DNA of 48,353 nt from an uncultured Porphyromonadaceae bacterium (GTDB taxonomy: Bacteria; Bacteroidota; Bacteroidia; Bacteroidales; Muribaculaceae). Location of the stretch: positions 1-48,353 of the forward strand of contig CAMWLR010000011.1 in NCBI GenBank assembly GCA_947175215.1. The letters are read 5' to 3'. The position numbers and the translations under genes were made by a program. This document shows positions 1-9,555 of this stretch, one piece after another (the stretch's first letter is position 1; the number at the start of each line of letters is the position of its first letter). Under the pieces are notes generated by a model. That model was not told the DNA's origin and did not search any database. It saw only the letters and a program-made list of their open reading frames with translations.

Positions 1-2267
1 AGATTCTGATTGTCGTATGCGGCGTATACGGCATAAGAGTCAACCACGGGACGCTCATGTTTACCCTTGATAGCCTGACATACGTCGCGGGCTACACCCT
101 GGGCGATCATGTCAGAGGCCGACCAGTTAGACAGCGCGTTAGAGGCTTTAGCACCTGAGTGGCTGATGTTGATGGTCTTGTTTGTACCGAGCTGACCGTT
201 GGGGTTGGTCTTGTAATAGTTGGTTTCGAGCGAGGGGTAGTCACCTGTCGGGCCCGGTGTGGGATCAGGGTTAGGATCGGGGTTGGGGTTAGGATTGGGG
301 TTATCACCGTTGTAAAGCCCCTCATCGGTCACAGCACCCTTGCTGCCGCCGGCACCTTTATAAAGATGACCGTTGACGGGTGCGCCGGTATAGTCGGCAG
401 TCTGATTCTGATCGCCCGAGCCTGAGCCGTCACAGAAGAGGAATCCGGCAAGTGTGGTCGGAGCGGTGGTGAAGGTATACTTCCAGATATTGCCGGTCAC
501 TTTGGTCATTGCGACACCGGGCCAAGTGCTCTGGGGTGTTGACCAGTAGTGGATGTTTACATTACCCCATGATGTGTTGGTATTGTCATAATAGATAGTG
601 AACGAGTTGGGATCGGGCGTGGGACCGTCTGATACGTTACCGTTGCAATCATAAACCTTACCGTTCTGGAATACGAGGTCACCGCCGCCGGCCTTGGTGT
701 CACCGTTGTTGGTGCTGAAGATGATACCGGTGGGTGTACCGTTGGTAGCACGCCAGATATAATAGCCGTTGCTCATCTCAGTCAGCTTCTCACCGGGCCA
801 GGATGTTGCGGCTGAGCACTGGTTGTTGTTGCTATCCCATGCCCATACATATACGCTGCTCCAGTTCTGTGTGTTGTTAAAGTAGCAGTATGTACCCTCA
901 GGGGTAGGATCGGGGTTGGGGTTGGGATCAGGATTAGGATTGGGGTTGGGATCAGGGGTTGTACCGTTATAGATAACTGCGATACCGGTCGAACCTACAT
1001 TACCCTTGATGGTAGATGATGTAACGGTGAAGGTATTACCTGAGATCTTGTCGGTATAGGTACCGGCAGGGCAGTAACCGCCACCATTGACAACAGACAC
1101 GTTGCCGCTACCTTTCATCACGATGACAGCACCACCGTTTTTGCGGGTGACTGTAAAGGTGTTGCCGGCAGCCTCACACCAGTCCTCTTTGCCCACCATG
1201 GCGTTTCTGAACTTGTTGACCTCGGTGATAGCCTTGCTCTTGAATGCGGTCGAGCCCTTACCAACCTTGATGTTGCCGAATCCCTTGGCACCGGGACGCG
1301 AGAGATAGAGGGCGGTCGCACCGTTACGGCAAGCGAATGAAGCGTATGCACGGTCAATAACGCTCTGGTCAACATTCTGTGACCACTCGTCATTTGAGTA
1401 TGTGTCATGAGACTCACCCCAGTAGACCATCTTGGTATCGGGGCAGCCATAGTCTACGACATGGGCACCCCCATAACCATATGGTATACCGCCATTCTCA
1501 CGGGCAGCGCCATTACTGTATTTGTTGTCAGTCACTGACATATAGTTGGTATACTCCTTGATAATCGAGGCGTTGGGGCCGGGTGCGTCGAGGATCTCGC
1601 CATAGTGATACATCCCGGGGACAGAGGTCACGCTTGTCCAGAAGTTACAACCCTCTGAGGGGAGACCGATATGCTTGGCTGCATCCCAGCGGATACCTTT
1701 GACGCCGAGATCGTGAAGTTTCTGCACGTATGCTTTGGCTCTCGCGCACACCTCGGCAGACTCTGAGTTGATGTCGCCGTAGTCGCCGAGCTGGCCGTGA
1801 GTGATAGAGTAACGGTCGCCGTAGTTGATACCGCCGTTCCAGCGTACTCGGCCGTTTGAATCCCACCAGGGATCATGATAACCTGCGGTTTTGTCGACAT
1901 GGTTGGCCACCACGTCAACGATAATCTTGATGCCATACTTGGCAGCCTCATCACAAAGGCTCTTGAGGTCGGCCTCGCTACCTAAGCCGCTCGACTTAAA
2001 CGCGAGGTCATAGGGGCGATAGAGGTCATGCCATGACGAACCGGTGCGGATATCGGCACGCTGCAGGGGTGAAAGCTGAACCGAACCGAATCCGGCAGCT
2101 GCAATGCTGGGCAGCTCGGCTTTGACATCGGCCATAGTCCAGTCAAAACAATGCAGGATGTTACCCTCCTGAATGCCTGAAGGGAGACCGTAGTTGTCAG
2201 CCCACATCACCCCGGACGCACTCATCGCAATCGCCAGGGCAATCAAACTTTTAGTAATAAATTTCAT
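1..2267 (-). CDS. Secreted GH13 alpha-amylase with C-terminal starch-binding-type modules and PNPDP linkers (C-terminus truncated by window edge)
   Basis: Minus-strand frame from ATG at 2267 (MKFITKSLIALAIAMSASGVMWADNYGLPSGIQEGNILHCFDWTMADVKAELPSIAAAGF...) with GH13 motifs DVVANH, GIRWDAAKH, GEILD and ESHDTYS, then CBM26-like repeats (YCYFNNTQNWSSVYVWAWD..., IYYDNTNTSWGNVNIHYW...). It is missing from the ORF track because the stop lies outside the window. Confidence 0.9.
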   Translation of the reverse strand, partial: MKFITKSLIALAIAMSASGVMWADNYGLPSGIQEGNILHCFDWTMADVKAELPSIAAAGFGSVQLSPLQRADIRTGSSWHDLYRPYDLAFKSSGLGSEADLKSLCDEAAKYGIKIIVDVVANHVDKTAGYHDPWWDSNGRVRWNGGINYGDRYSITHGQLGDYGDINSESAEVCARAKAYVQKLHDLGVKGIRWDAAKHIGLPSEGCNFWTSVTSVPGMYHYGEILDAPGPNASIIKEYTNYMSVTDNKYSNGAARENGGIPYGYGGAHVVDYGCPDTKMVYWGESHDTYSNDEWSQNVDQSVIDRAYASFACRNGATALYLSRPGAKGFGNIKVGKGSTAFKSKAITEVNKFRNAMVGKEDWCEAAGNTFTVTRKNGGAVIVMKGSGNVSVVNGGGYCPAGTYTDKISGNTFTVTSSTIKGNVGSTGIAVIYNGTTPDPNPNPNPDPNPNPDPTPEGTYCYFNNTQNWSSVYVWAWDSNNNQCSAATSWPGEKLTEMSNGYYIWRATNGTPTGIIFSTNNGDTKAGGGDLVFQNGKVYDCNGNVSDGPTPDPNSFTIYYDNTNTSWGNVNIHYWSTPQSTWPGVAMTKVTGNIWKYTFTTAPTTLAGFLFCDGSGSGDQNQTADYTGAPVNGHLYKGAGGSKGAVTDEGLYNGDNPNPNPNPDPNPDPTPGPTGDYPSLETNYYKTNPNGQLGTNKTINISHSGAKASNALSNWSASDMIAQGVARDVCQAIKGKHERPVVDSYAVYAAYDNQN

Positions 2268-2481
2268 GCTTGAAGATTATAAGTAAGATAAAACAGATAA
2301 TTCATGGTAAAAACCTACCGGTCGCATACAAGGCATAATCACTTATGGTGACCGGTGTCCTTAACTGCTTTTTCATAGATATATTAAGGAGCCGTAAAAG
2401 TACTAATAATTATCTAATTACGAAAACTTTATTCACCTTTTTTGACAACCACATACGATAATTGCCAAATATCGGCAAAAT

Positions 2482-2511
2482 AAAGTGCGCCGACATCAGC
2501 CGGCGCACTTT
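2482..2511 (-). terminator. Intrinsic terminator downstream of M16 peptidase gene
   Basis: AAAGTGCGCCG-acatcagc-CGGCGCACTTT inverted repeat followed on the minus strand by ATTTTG. Confidence 0.7.
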
Positions 2512-2579
2512 CACTTAAGTATGATTAACTGTCTATTATCAGTCTCTGTGCGAGTCGATAAGAAATCTATGCAAGTTGA

Positions 2580-5414
2580 TTACTCGGCGGGGGCAGCCTC
2601 GGGATCGAGGATGATGACGCGATAATTGCCGGCGGCATTTACGCGCTTCATGAAGTCCTGAACATCGGCGGGGGTAATGGTCTGAAGCAACTCTACGTTG
2701 CCGTTGAAGATGTCGACGCCGTTAAGAGCGGTGGCAGCCATAGCCGAGAGCCAAGAGCTGTTTTTCTCCTTACCCTCGATAGCGTCCTTAACCTCAAACT
2801 CGATAGCCTTGGCAACCTCCTCGACAGTCACGTCTGACTCCATATTCTTAAACTCGGTGGCGATCACCTCGAGCACCTCATCCTTCATCTCGGGCTTGAG
2901 GGGGAAGACTGACTGCACGAGAGTGTTGGGCACTGACTGACGGCTCATGACACCGCTTGCCCAGATCGAGTAAACGGCACCCATATCCTCGCGCACTTTC
3001 TTGAGGAGACGCTCGGTCATCACCTGACCGGCGATGTCTGACAGGATGCGGTCTTTGGCGGTATAGGGGAGCTCGGCAAACTCAATAACAGCGGCAAATG
3101 TCTGGGGGGTCTGCATCGGAGCGGTGAAGGTAGTGATTTTCTCTCCGGCCTTGATGCCGAGTGAATCGTCGATTACCGGCGCGGCTGTAGCTGTAGCGGC
3201 ATCACCGGGGAGTGTGGCGATATACTGCTCGCAGAGAGTCTTGAGCTCATCAAGATCAAAGTTACCGACGAAGTAGAATGTATAATCGGCCGCATTAGCG
3301 GTCATATCCTTGACGATCTTATTGATCTGGTCGAGTTGAGCGCCCTCAATAGCCTCGACCGAAACGACCTCCTTGCGGGGTGTCTGATAGAGTGACTTGC
3401 GGAGCTGGCGAGAGAAGATGTACTGAGGATTGGTCTCCTGATTATGGATAAAGCCGGTCATCATGTTCTGGGTTGCCTTAAACTCGTCAGCAGACATATT
3501 GAACTGGGTGAAGTGGCTGTAAAGCAGCTCCATCATTGTCTTGAGATCCTTGGGAGTGGTCGAGCCCGAGATGTCGCGGCAATAGTCGTCAAAGCTGAAT
3601 GATACCTGGCACTGCTTACCCTGGAGATATTTCTGCACATCTTTATAAGAGTATGTGCCGAGACCATACTGGGCAAGACCCTGAGGGAGGAAGATAAGGG
3701 TGTTGGCATACTCGTCGGGGTAAACCGATGTGCCGCCGAGAGCCTGGGCGTCGAGCAGAATCTCGTCAGCCTTGAAGTCGGTCTTCTTGGCAACGACCTT
3801 GGCACCGTTAGAGAGGGTCCACTCTACCGCGCCCCACTGGGGAAGTTCCTGAGTGGCAACCACACTGCCGGGAGCGGGGAGCTCGGCGATGAGGGGTTCA
3901 TCCTTTACCTCATCGACAAATGCCTCGATAGTCTCGCCGTCAACTGCGGCCATAACCTCAAGTACCTCCTCTTTGGTAGGGATCTTGATGTTATCTTTCT
4001 GGGGGAGCATGATAGAAACGACACGGTTGTTGTCGGCGATCATCTCCTTGAGGGCCTGATTGATCATATCGACCGGAATCTGAGGAGCTATCATGCTCAT
4101 CATCTGATATTCGGCCTCGATGCCGGTGGCAGGTGTACCGTCGATAAAGTTGCGGACATAGGTGTTGACGTATGTCTCATTCTCGGCTTTCTCGCGGTTA
4201 TTAAAATCCTTCTCGAGACGCGAGAGATATTCGCTGCGGGCACGATCATACTCTGACATGGTGAAACCGCCGCGATATGCGCGGAGCAGCTCGCGATAGA
4301 TAGATGCGAGCGAGGGGAGGATATCGTCACCCTTGCCGAGGGCTACCATTGTCATGGCATCTTTGGTTGTCGACAGGAAGTAATTTCCATAATAAGCGCC
4401 GGCACCTGCAAAGGGTGAGTCAGGGGTTGAGCTGATCTCTTCAAGACGATGGTTAAGCATCGATGAGATCATGTCAGTGGCATAATCCTGCATCCAATAA
4501 GCCATCGTGTTGCGCATCTCACGGGGAAGGACATCATTCTTAAAGAAGATTGATACGCGCGAGTTAGACATCTCGGGGTCAGCGCCGATAGCGACAATCG
4601 TACCATCGGTGTCAGGCACAGGCTCGTAAGCACGCTCGGGAGCATCGGCCGGCATCTGGATGGGCGAGAAGATCTCCTTGATCTTATTCTCGATGTAGTC
4701 TACGTCGACATCACCGACAACAACGACACCCTGCTGATCAGGACGATACCATGCCTCATAGTAGTCACGCAAAGCCTGCGGGGGGAAATTGTCGACCACC
4801 TCCATCGTACCGATGGGGAGACGATAGCCGTATTTTGAGCCGGGATACATCTCGGGGGCGAGTTGCTCGACAATACGCGACTGGCCGACGTTACGCGAGC
4901 GCCACTCCTGATGTATCACACCACGCTCCTTGTCGATCTCCTCGGGGAGCAGCAGCAGACCGTCTGCCCAGTCATGCAGGATGAGCAGACATGAGTCCTG
5001 CACGGCAACCGAGGCGGTGGGGACATTAGAGATATTGTAGACTGTCTCGTCAATCGAGGTGTAGGCGTTGAGGTTCTGACCGAACTTCACACCCTTGGTC
5101 TCAAGCCAGGTGATGAGCTCGTTGCCGGGGAAATTCTCTGTACCGTTAAAACACATATGCTCGAGGAAGTGAGCAAGACCTCGCTGCTCGTCATTCTCGA
5201 GAATAGACCCTACCTTTTGGGCGATATAGAAATCAGCCTGACCTTTGGGGGTCTCATTGTGACGGATGTAATAAGTCAATCCGTTGGGGAGGACTCCCAT
5301 TCTCACCTGAGGATCAAGCGGGAGGGGATCCATGGGCATCTGGGCGCGTACCTGCGTCGAGAATGCGATGACTCCTAACAATACGAACAGGAGTCTTGAG
5401 AAGATTTTTTTCAT
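2580..5414 (-). CDS. M16 family zinc metallopeptidase (insulinase/pitrilysin-like, two-domain)
   Basis: 944 aa, signal peptide, inverted zinc motif HFLEHMCFNGT, PNGLTYYIRHNETPKGQADFYIAQKVGS. Confidence 0.93.
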   Translation of the reverse strand: MKKIFSRLLFVLLGVIAFSTQVRAQMPMDPLPLDPQVRMGVLPNGLTYYIRHNETPKGQADFYIAQKVGSILENDEQRGLAHFLEHMCFNGTENFPGNELITWLETKGVKFGQNLNAYTSIDETVYNISNVPTASVAVQDSCLLILHDWADGLLLLPEEIDKERGVIHQEWRSRNVGQSRIVEQLAPEMYPGSKYGYRLPIGTMEVVDNFPPQALRDYYEAWYRPDQQGVVVVGDVDVDYIENKIKEIFSPIQMPADAPERAYEPVPDTDGTIVAIGADPEMSNSRVSIFFKNDVLPREMRNTMAYWMQDYATDMISSMLNHRLEEISSTPDSPFAGAGAYYGNYFLSTTKDAMTMVALGKGDDILPSLASIYRELLRAYRGGFTMSEYDRARSEYLSRLEKDFNNREKAENETYVNTYVRNFIDGTPATGIEAEYQMMSMIAPQIPVDMINQALKEMIADNNRVVSIMLPQKDNIKIPTKEEVLEVMAAVDGETIEAFVDEVKDEPLIAELPAPGSVVATQELPQWGAVEWTLSNGAKVVAKKTDFKADEILLDAQALGGTSVYPDEYANTLIFLPQGLAQYGLGTYSYKDVQKYLQGKQCQVSFSFDDYCRDISGSTTPKDLKTMMELLYSHFTQFNMSADEFKATQNMMTGFIHNQETNPQYIFSRQLRKSLYQTPRKEVVSVEAIEGAQLDQINKIVKDMTANAADYTFYFVGNFDLDELKTLCEQYIATLPGDAATATAAPVIDDSLGIKAGEKITTFTAPMQTPQTFAAVIEFAELPYTAKDRILSDIAGQVMTERLLKKVREDMGAVYSIWASGVMSRQSVPNTLVQSVFPLKPEMKDEVLEVIATEFKNMESDVTVEEVAKAIEFEVKDAIEGKEKNSSWLSAMAATALNGVDIFNGNVELLQTITPADVQDFMKRVNAAGNYRVIILDPEAAPAE

Positions 5415-5556
5415 TGTAAGAAATCTGTATGTATGAGTAGTAAGAATTCTGTATGAAAGAGTGTATGACTATTTGACTGAGCAGACGGCAAAATAGTTGC
5501 ATTGCCTGACTGTTTTTTTAGGATTATCGTGTAAAAGAGGTAGCGCGAAGATTATT

Positions 5557-6933
5557 TCATCCGAAAAGATGTCTGAATGCCTCCTCGACTTTTGATACCT
5601 CGACAACATTGATTGCAAGTTTTGAGGTATCGACACCTTTGAGCGAACCGCGCGGTATGAGGATGGTTTTCATACCTAACTTCTCGGCCTCACGGACACG
5701 TTGCTCCATGCGCGTTACAGGCCGTATTTCGCCGCTCAGGCCGACCTCGCCGCTGAGACACACACCATCTGATATGGCCATATCGACATTTGACGACAAT
5801 ATGGCGGCTATCACCGCAAGGTCGAGAGCCGGATCTGCGACTTTGAGACCACCGGCGATGTTGAGAAAAACATCTTTCTGGGCGAGCTTAAACCCTACCC
5901 TCTTCTCGAGCACGGCCAGCAACATATTCATGCGTTTTGAGTCAAAACCCGTGACCGATCGCTGGGGTGTGCCGTATGCCGCCGTGCTGACAAGGGCCTG
6001 CGCCTCGATCAGGAACGGGCGGATACCCTCGACAGTGACACCGATGGCGCAGCCCGACAGCTGCCCCTCGTCGTGACGTGAAAACAGCATCTCTGACGGA
6101 TTGGTCACTTCGCGCAGACCGCGCTGGCACATCTCATATATTCCTAACTCAGAGGTATTGCCAAATCGGTTTTTGACCGCGCGCAATATGCGGTACATAT
6201 ACTGGCGGTCACCCTCAAACTGCAATACCGCATCAACGATATGCTCCAGTACTTTAGGGCCGGCCAGCGATCCCTCTTTATTAATATGCCCGATCAGCAG
6301 CACAGGCACACCAGACTGCTTGGCATACCTGAGCAACTGTGACGCGCACTCTCTGACCTGACTCACACTGCCGGCCGACGAGTCGAGTTCGTCAGACGCG
6401 ATAGTCTGTATCGAGTCTACAATCAATATCTGAGGCTTTATCTGTTCGATATGGGCAAATATGCTCTCAAGCGATGTCTCGGTGACCACATAACAGTTGT
6501 CACTCATGCGGCCGATACGGTCGGCGCGCAACCTTATCTGTGTCGCGCTCTCCTCACCCGATACATACAGCATACGTCTCGACTTGATCGACAAGATATT
6601 CTGCAATACGAGCGTAGACTTGCCGATACCCGGTTCACCGCCGATGAGCACCATCGAGCCCGGTACGAGCCCCCCGCCCAACACGCGGTTAAGCTCCTCG
6701 CTGGGCATGTGTATGCGCGGCTCATCTGCGGTCTCTATCTCCGAGACCTTGGTGGGTTTTGATCTGGGGGTAACACCCAAGGGAGACTTGAGACTACCCT
6801 TTGATGTTGTCTTTACCTTCTCCTCGACCAAAGTACCCCATGCACCGCATGAGGGGCATCTCCCCTCCCATTTCGGGATGTCATTGCCGCACTCAGTGCA
6901 ATACCATAATGTCTTTTCTTTAAGTTTAGCCAT
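5557..6933 (-). CDS. radA: DNA repair protein RadA/Sms
   Basis: C4 zinc finger CTECGNDIPKWEGRCPSCG, Walker A GGEPGIGKST, KNRFG motif, Lon-like C-terminus. Start set at MAKLKEK (6933). Confidence 0.95.
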   Translation of the reverse strand: MAKLKEKTLWYCTECGNDIPKWEGRCPSCGAWGTLVEEKVKTTSKGSLKSPLGVTPRSKPTKVSEIETADEPRIHMPSEELNRVLGGGLVPGSMVLIGGEPGIGKSTLVLQNILSIKSRRMLYVSGEESATQIRLRADRIGRMSDNCYVVTETSLESIFAHIEQIKPQILIVDSIQTIASDELDSSAGSVSQVRECASQLLRYAKQSGVPVLLIGHINKEGSLAGPKVLEHIVDAVLQFEGDRQYMYRILRAVKNRFGNTSELGIYEMCQRGLREVTNPSEMLFSRHDEGQLSGCAIGVTVEGIRPFLIEAQALVSTAAYGTPQRSVTGFDSKRMNMLLAVLEKRVGFKLAQKDVFLNIAGGLKVADPALDLAVIAAILSSNVDMAISDGVCLSGEVGLSGEIRPVTRMEQRVREAEKLGMKTILIPRGSLKGVDTSKLAINVVEVSKVEEAFRHLFG

Positions 6934-6981
6934 AAAGGAGCTATAAATATGTCTCGTCAGAGAGGTTATCAACAATCAGTG

Positions 6982-7776
6982 TTACGGCATTCGCGCGTAA
7001 GATAGCACCACCGCAGCGGCCGTACCGACATTAAGCGATTCGACCGTGGTCGCATCGGCGGGATATGAAGGGATCGTGATGCGACGTGTCACAGCAGCCG
7101 CGGTCTCGGGTGAGATGCCGTTACCTTCGTTACCCATTACCACTACCCCGCTTTTAAGCCCCGAGGTGTAAAGATTCTCACCCCCGAGAAACGTCCCCCA
7201 CACAGCCACACCCTTGACAGCAAGCCGTGTAAGCATCTGAGGGAGATTACAATAGCAGACCTTGACGCGGGCGAGCGCTCCCATTGTCGATTGCAACACC
7301 TTGGGGTTGAACACATCGGCGGTCTCCTCAGAGGCCAGGATAGTGCTGACGCCAAACCAATCAGCCGCACGTATGATCGTACCGAGATTTCCGGGGTCTT
7401 GGATACGGTCGAGGGCGATAACGAGCTGATCGGGTGAAACATCGGGGATATCATCTTCACACTCTGGCAGCTCAAACACACCGATTACACCCTGAGGAGT
7501 CGTCATGGTGGAAATGCGGGTCATCTCGTCATTGCGGGCGATCAACAGACGGTCATCATCGCGGGCTGCAGCATCCGCCATGCCTGCAATCTCGCCGATC
7601 TCCCTCTCGTGCGACTCAGCCCATGCCGGGGTCACGACCAAATGTCGCAGTGTGAATACCGGCAGCAATTCGCTCACGCAACGCCACCCCTGGGCAAGAA
7701 ACAGCCCGGCTGCGCGGCGATGTCGCCCTGAGTCGAGTGATGCAAACAATTTACGTTGTGCGGTGGTAAGTTTCAT
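6982..7776 (-). CDS. TrmH/SpoU family RNA 2'-O-methyltransferase
   Basis: LDRIQDPGNLGTIIRAADWFG, VMGNEGNGIS, IPSYPADATTVESLNVGTAAAVVL motifs. Confidence 0.92.
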   Translation of the reverse strand: MKLTTAQRKLFASLDSGRHRRAAGLFLAQGWRCVSELLPVFTLRHLVVTPAWAESHEREIGEIAGMADAAARDDDRLLIARNDEMTRISTMTTPQGVIGVFELPECEDDIPDVSPDQLVIALDRIQDPGNLGTIIRAADWFGVSTILASEETADVFNPKVLQSTMGALARVKVCYCNLPQMLTRLAVKGVAVWGTFLGGENLYTSGLKSGVVVMGNEGNGISPETAAAVTRRITIPSYPADATTVESLNVGTAAAVVLSYARMP

Positions 7777-7931
7777 GAGATTAACGCCGGTCTGAATGAC
7801 TGAGAGAAACGATTAAATAACGCTGAGAAAACAAACATATAACGTTGAAAAAAAGCATTTGCAGGCTCAACGCCGATTCTGCAAAAATACGAAAATTTAA
7901 TGACAATCGGTGTAGTTTCGGCATTTTTTCG

Positions 7932-7939
7932 TAATTTTG
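7932..7939 (+). promoter_or_regulatory. Bacteroidetes -7 box (TAATTTTG) of rnpB
   Basis: TAnnTTTG consensus 12 bp upstream of the RNase P RNA 5' end. Confidence 0.6.
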
Positions 7940-7949
7940 CGGAACATTG

Positions 7950-8380
7950 AGACAGCCGGACGGTCCGTCGCTGACGGGTTATTGACAACGCCGTCTGAGG
8001 AAAGTCCGGGCAACACAGAGCGCCATACTTCTTAACGGGAAGCCGCGGGTGACCGTGGAGTAACGTGACAGAAAACAACCGCCCGGCGGCACGTCCGTCA
8101 GGTAAGGGTGAAAAGGCGGGGTAAGAGCCCACCGGGCATCACCGCAAGATGATGTGCCGCACGTCTTATGGGTTGCAAGGTCAAGTAAACCGGCATTTAA
8201 GGGTGGCTCGCCCGTTGCCGGAGGGTAGACTGCTACGGGAGAAGGTAAAGCCATCTCCGATTAGCCGCGATGGTGACATCGGGCATAGATAAATGACGGA
8301 CCGGACGCGGCAGGTCGGTCAGCCTCAGGGTTGGCCGAAACCCACGCTCCGACAGAACCCGGCTTACAGTCCGGCTGCCT
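7950..8380 (+). ncRNA. rnpB: RNase P RNA (bacterial type A)
   Basis: GAGGAAAGTCCGGGC, GTAAGGGTGAAAAGGC, GAAGGTAAAGCC, ATAGATAAATGAC and GACAGAACCCGGCTTAC core motifs. P1 pairs CAGCCGGAC (5') with GTCCGGCTG (3'). Confidence 0.95.
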
Positions 8381-8391
8381 CATCCATACAA

Positions 8392-8438
8392 CAGGGAGGA
8401 CACCCTGACGCCATCGCGGCCGTCACGTGCCCTCCCTG
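8392..8438 (+). terminator. Terminator hairpin after rnpB
   Basis: CAGGGAGG...TGACG...CGTCA...CCTCCCTG followed by ATTGTTTATT. Confidence 0.55.
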
Positions 8439-8446
8439 ATTGTTTA

Positions 8447-9547
8447 TTATTTGTCGAGATGGACATCCATTTGAGGGAAGGGGAAGTTGATGCCGTGAGA
8501 TGGGAGCTCGTTGTAGAAACGCTCGTTGTAGTGATAGAAGACGTTCCAGTATTCCGAGGTGCGCGTCCATGCCCTGACTTGCAGATTGACACTTGAGTCG
8601 GCCAACTCGCTCACTAATACTTTGGGGGTGTGGTCGGGCTTGGGGATCAGACGGCTCAACGCCTCGGCCTGACGACGCTCGCGGGCCTCGATGGCGGCTT
8701 TGGCTGCACGGTGACGATGCAGTATGCGGTCAAACAATGATCGCTTGACGGGTGTGGCCTCCTCTTGCTCATCAGCGTTATCCTCCTCTGACTGCTCTGG
8801 CTCGGCATTATGCTGTGTGTATGCATCCTCGATACGGTCATCTTCGGTAAACATCCCAAGGATGGCATTACGTGCGATCTCGACATCGTCGCCGTAGCTG
8901 ATTGCAACGGTCCAGGTGACGCGGCGGAATGACTCGCGCGACCAGTTGTTGACGCTGCCGGTTGAGAGTCCGCCGTTAGGTATCGATATAGATTTATTGT
9001 CGGGGGTGGTGAGGATAGTATGGAAAATCTGTATCTCCCTGACCGTACCTGCATATCCCTGAGCCTCGATATAGTCGCCGATCTTATAAGGTTTGAGCAG
9101 TAGGATCAGCACACCGCCGGCAAAATTCTGCAACGTGCCGCTCAATGCCATACCCACTGCGACACCGGCCGATGCAAAGATGGCGAGGAACGATGTGGTC
9201 TCTATGCCGAGTATGCCGATGACCGTCACTACCAATATAAAATAGAGGACGATGTTGATCAGTGACAGTATAAAGGTGGCCAGTGATTTATCTATCTTAC
9301 GACGTATGAAGATCGTCGATACAATGCGGTAAATCTTGCGGATGATGAAACGGCCGATATAAAAGACCAGTATCGCAATAGTCAGATTGATGGCGAAATC
9401 GACAGCCGATTGCGCCAGACGCTCCATCAGGTCGTTAAACGACAATGATTTGAGTTCGGCTATATCGTTAGATGCCTTCACGAGTGTCGTGTCTGCCGGC
9501 ATATCGGTGGTCAATCCGGGGAAAATATCTGTCTGCAATTTAATCAT
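8447..9547 (-). CDS. MscS family mechanosensitive ion channel
   Basis: TM bundle, GIETTSFLAIFASAGVAVGMALSGTLQNFAGGVLILLLKPYKIGD (MscS pore helix region), SIPNGGLSTGSVNNWS. Confidence 0.92.
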   Translation of the reverse strand: MIKLQTDIFPGLTTDMPADTTLVKASNDIAELKSLSFNDLMERLAQSAVDFAINLTIAILVFYIGRFIIRKIYRIVSTIFIRRKIDKSLATFILSLINIVLYFILVVTVIGILGIETTSFLAIFASAGVAVGMALSGTLQNFAGGVLILLLKPYKIGDYIEAQGYAGTVREIQIFHTILTTPDNKSISIPNGGLSTGSVNNWSRESFRRVTWTVAISYGDDVEIARNAILGMFTEDDRIEDAYTQHNAEPEQSEEDNADEQEEATPVKRSLFDRILHRHRAAKAAIEARERRQAEALSRLIPKPDHTPKVLVSELADSSVNLQVRAWTRTSEYWNVFYHYNERFYNELPSHGINFPFPQMDVHLDK

Positions 9548-9555
9548 GAGCGTAT

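Noticed and set aside
159-425. Plus-strand ORF of 88 aa rich in Val/Gly/Ile
   Set aside because: Antisense to the PNPDP linker region of the amylase; created by GGGGTT repeats, not a credible gene.
7773-8254. Minus-strand ORFs 7773..8132 and 7979..8254
   Set aside because: They lie antisense to the strongly supported RNase P RNA and have no protein-like features.
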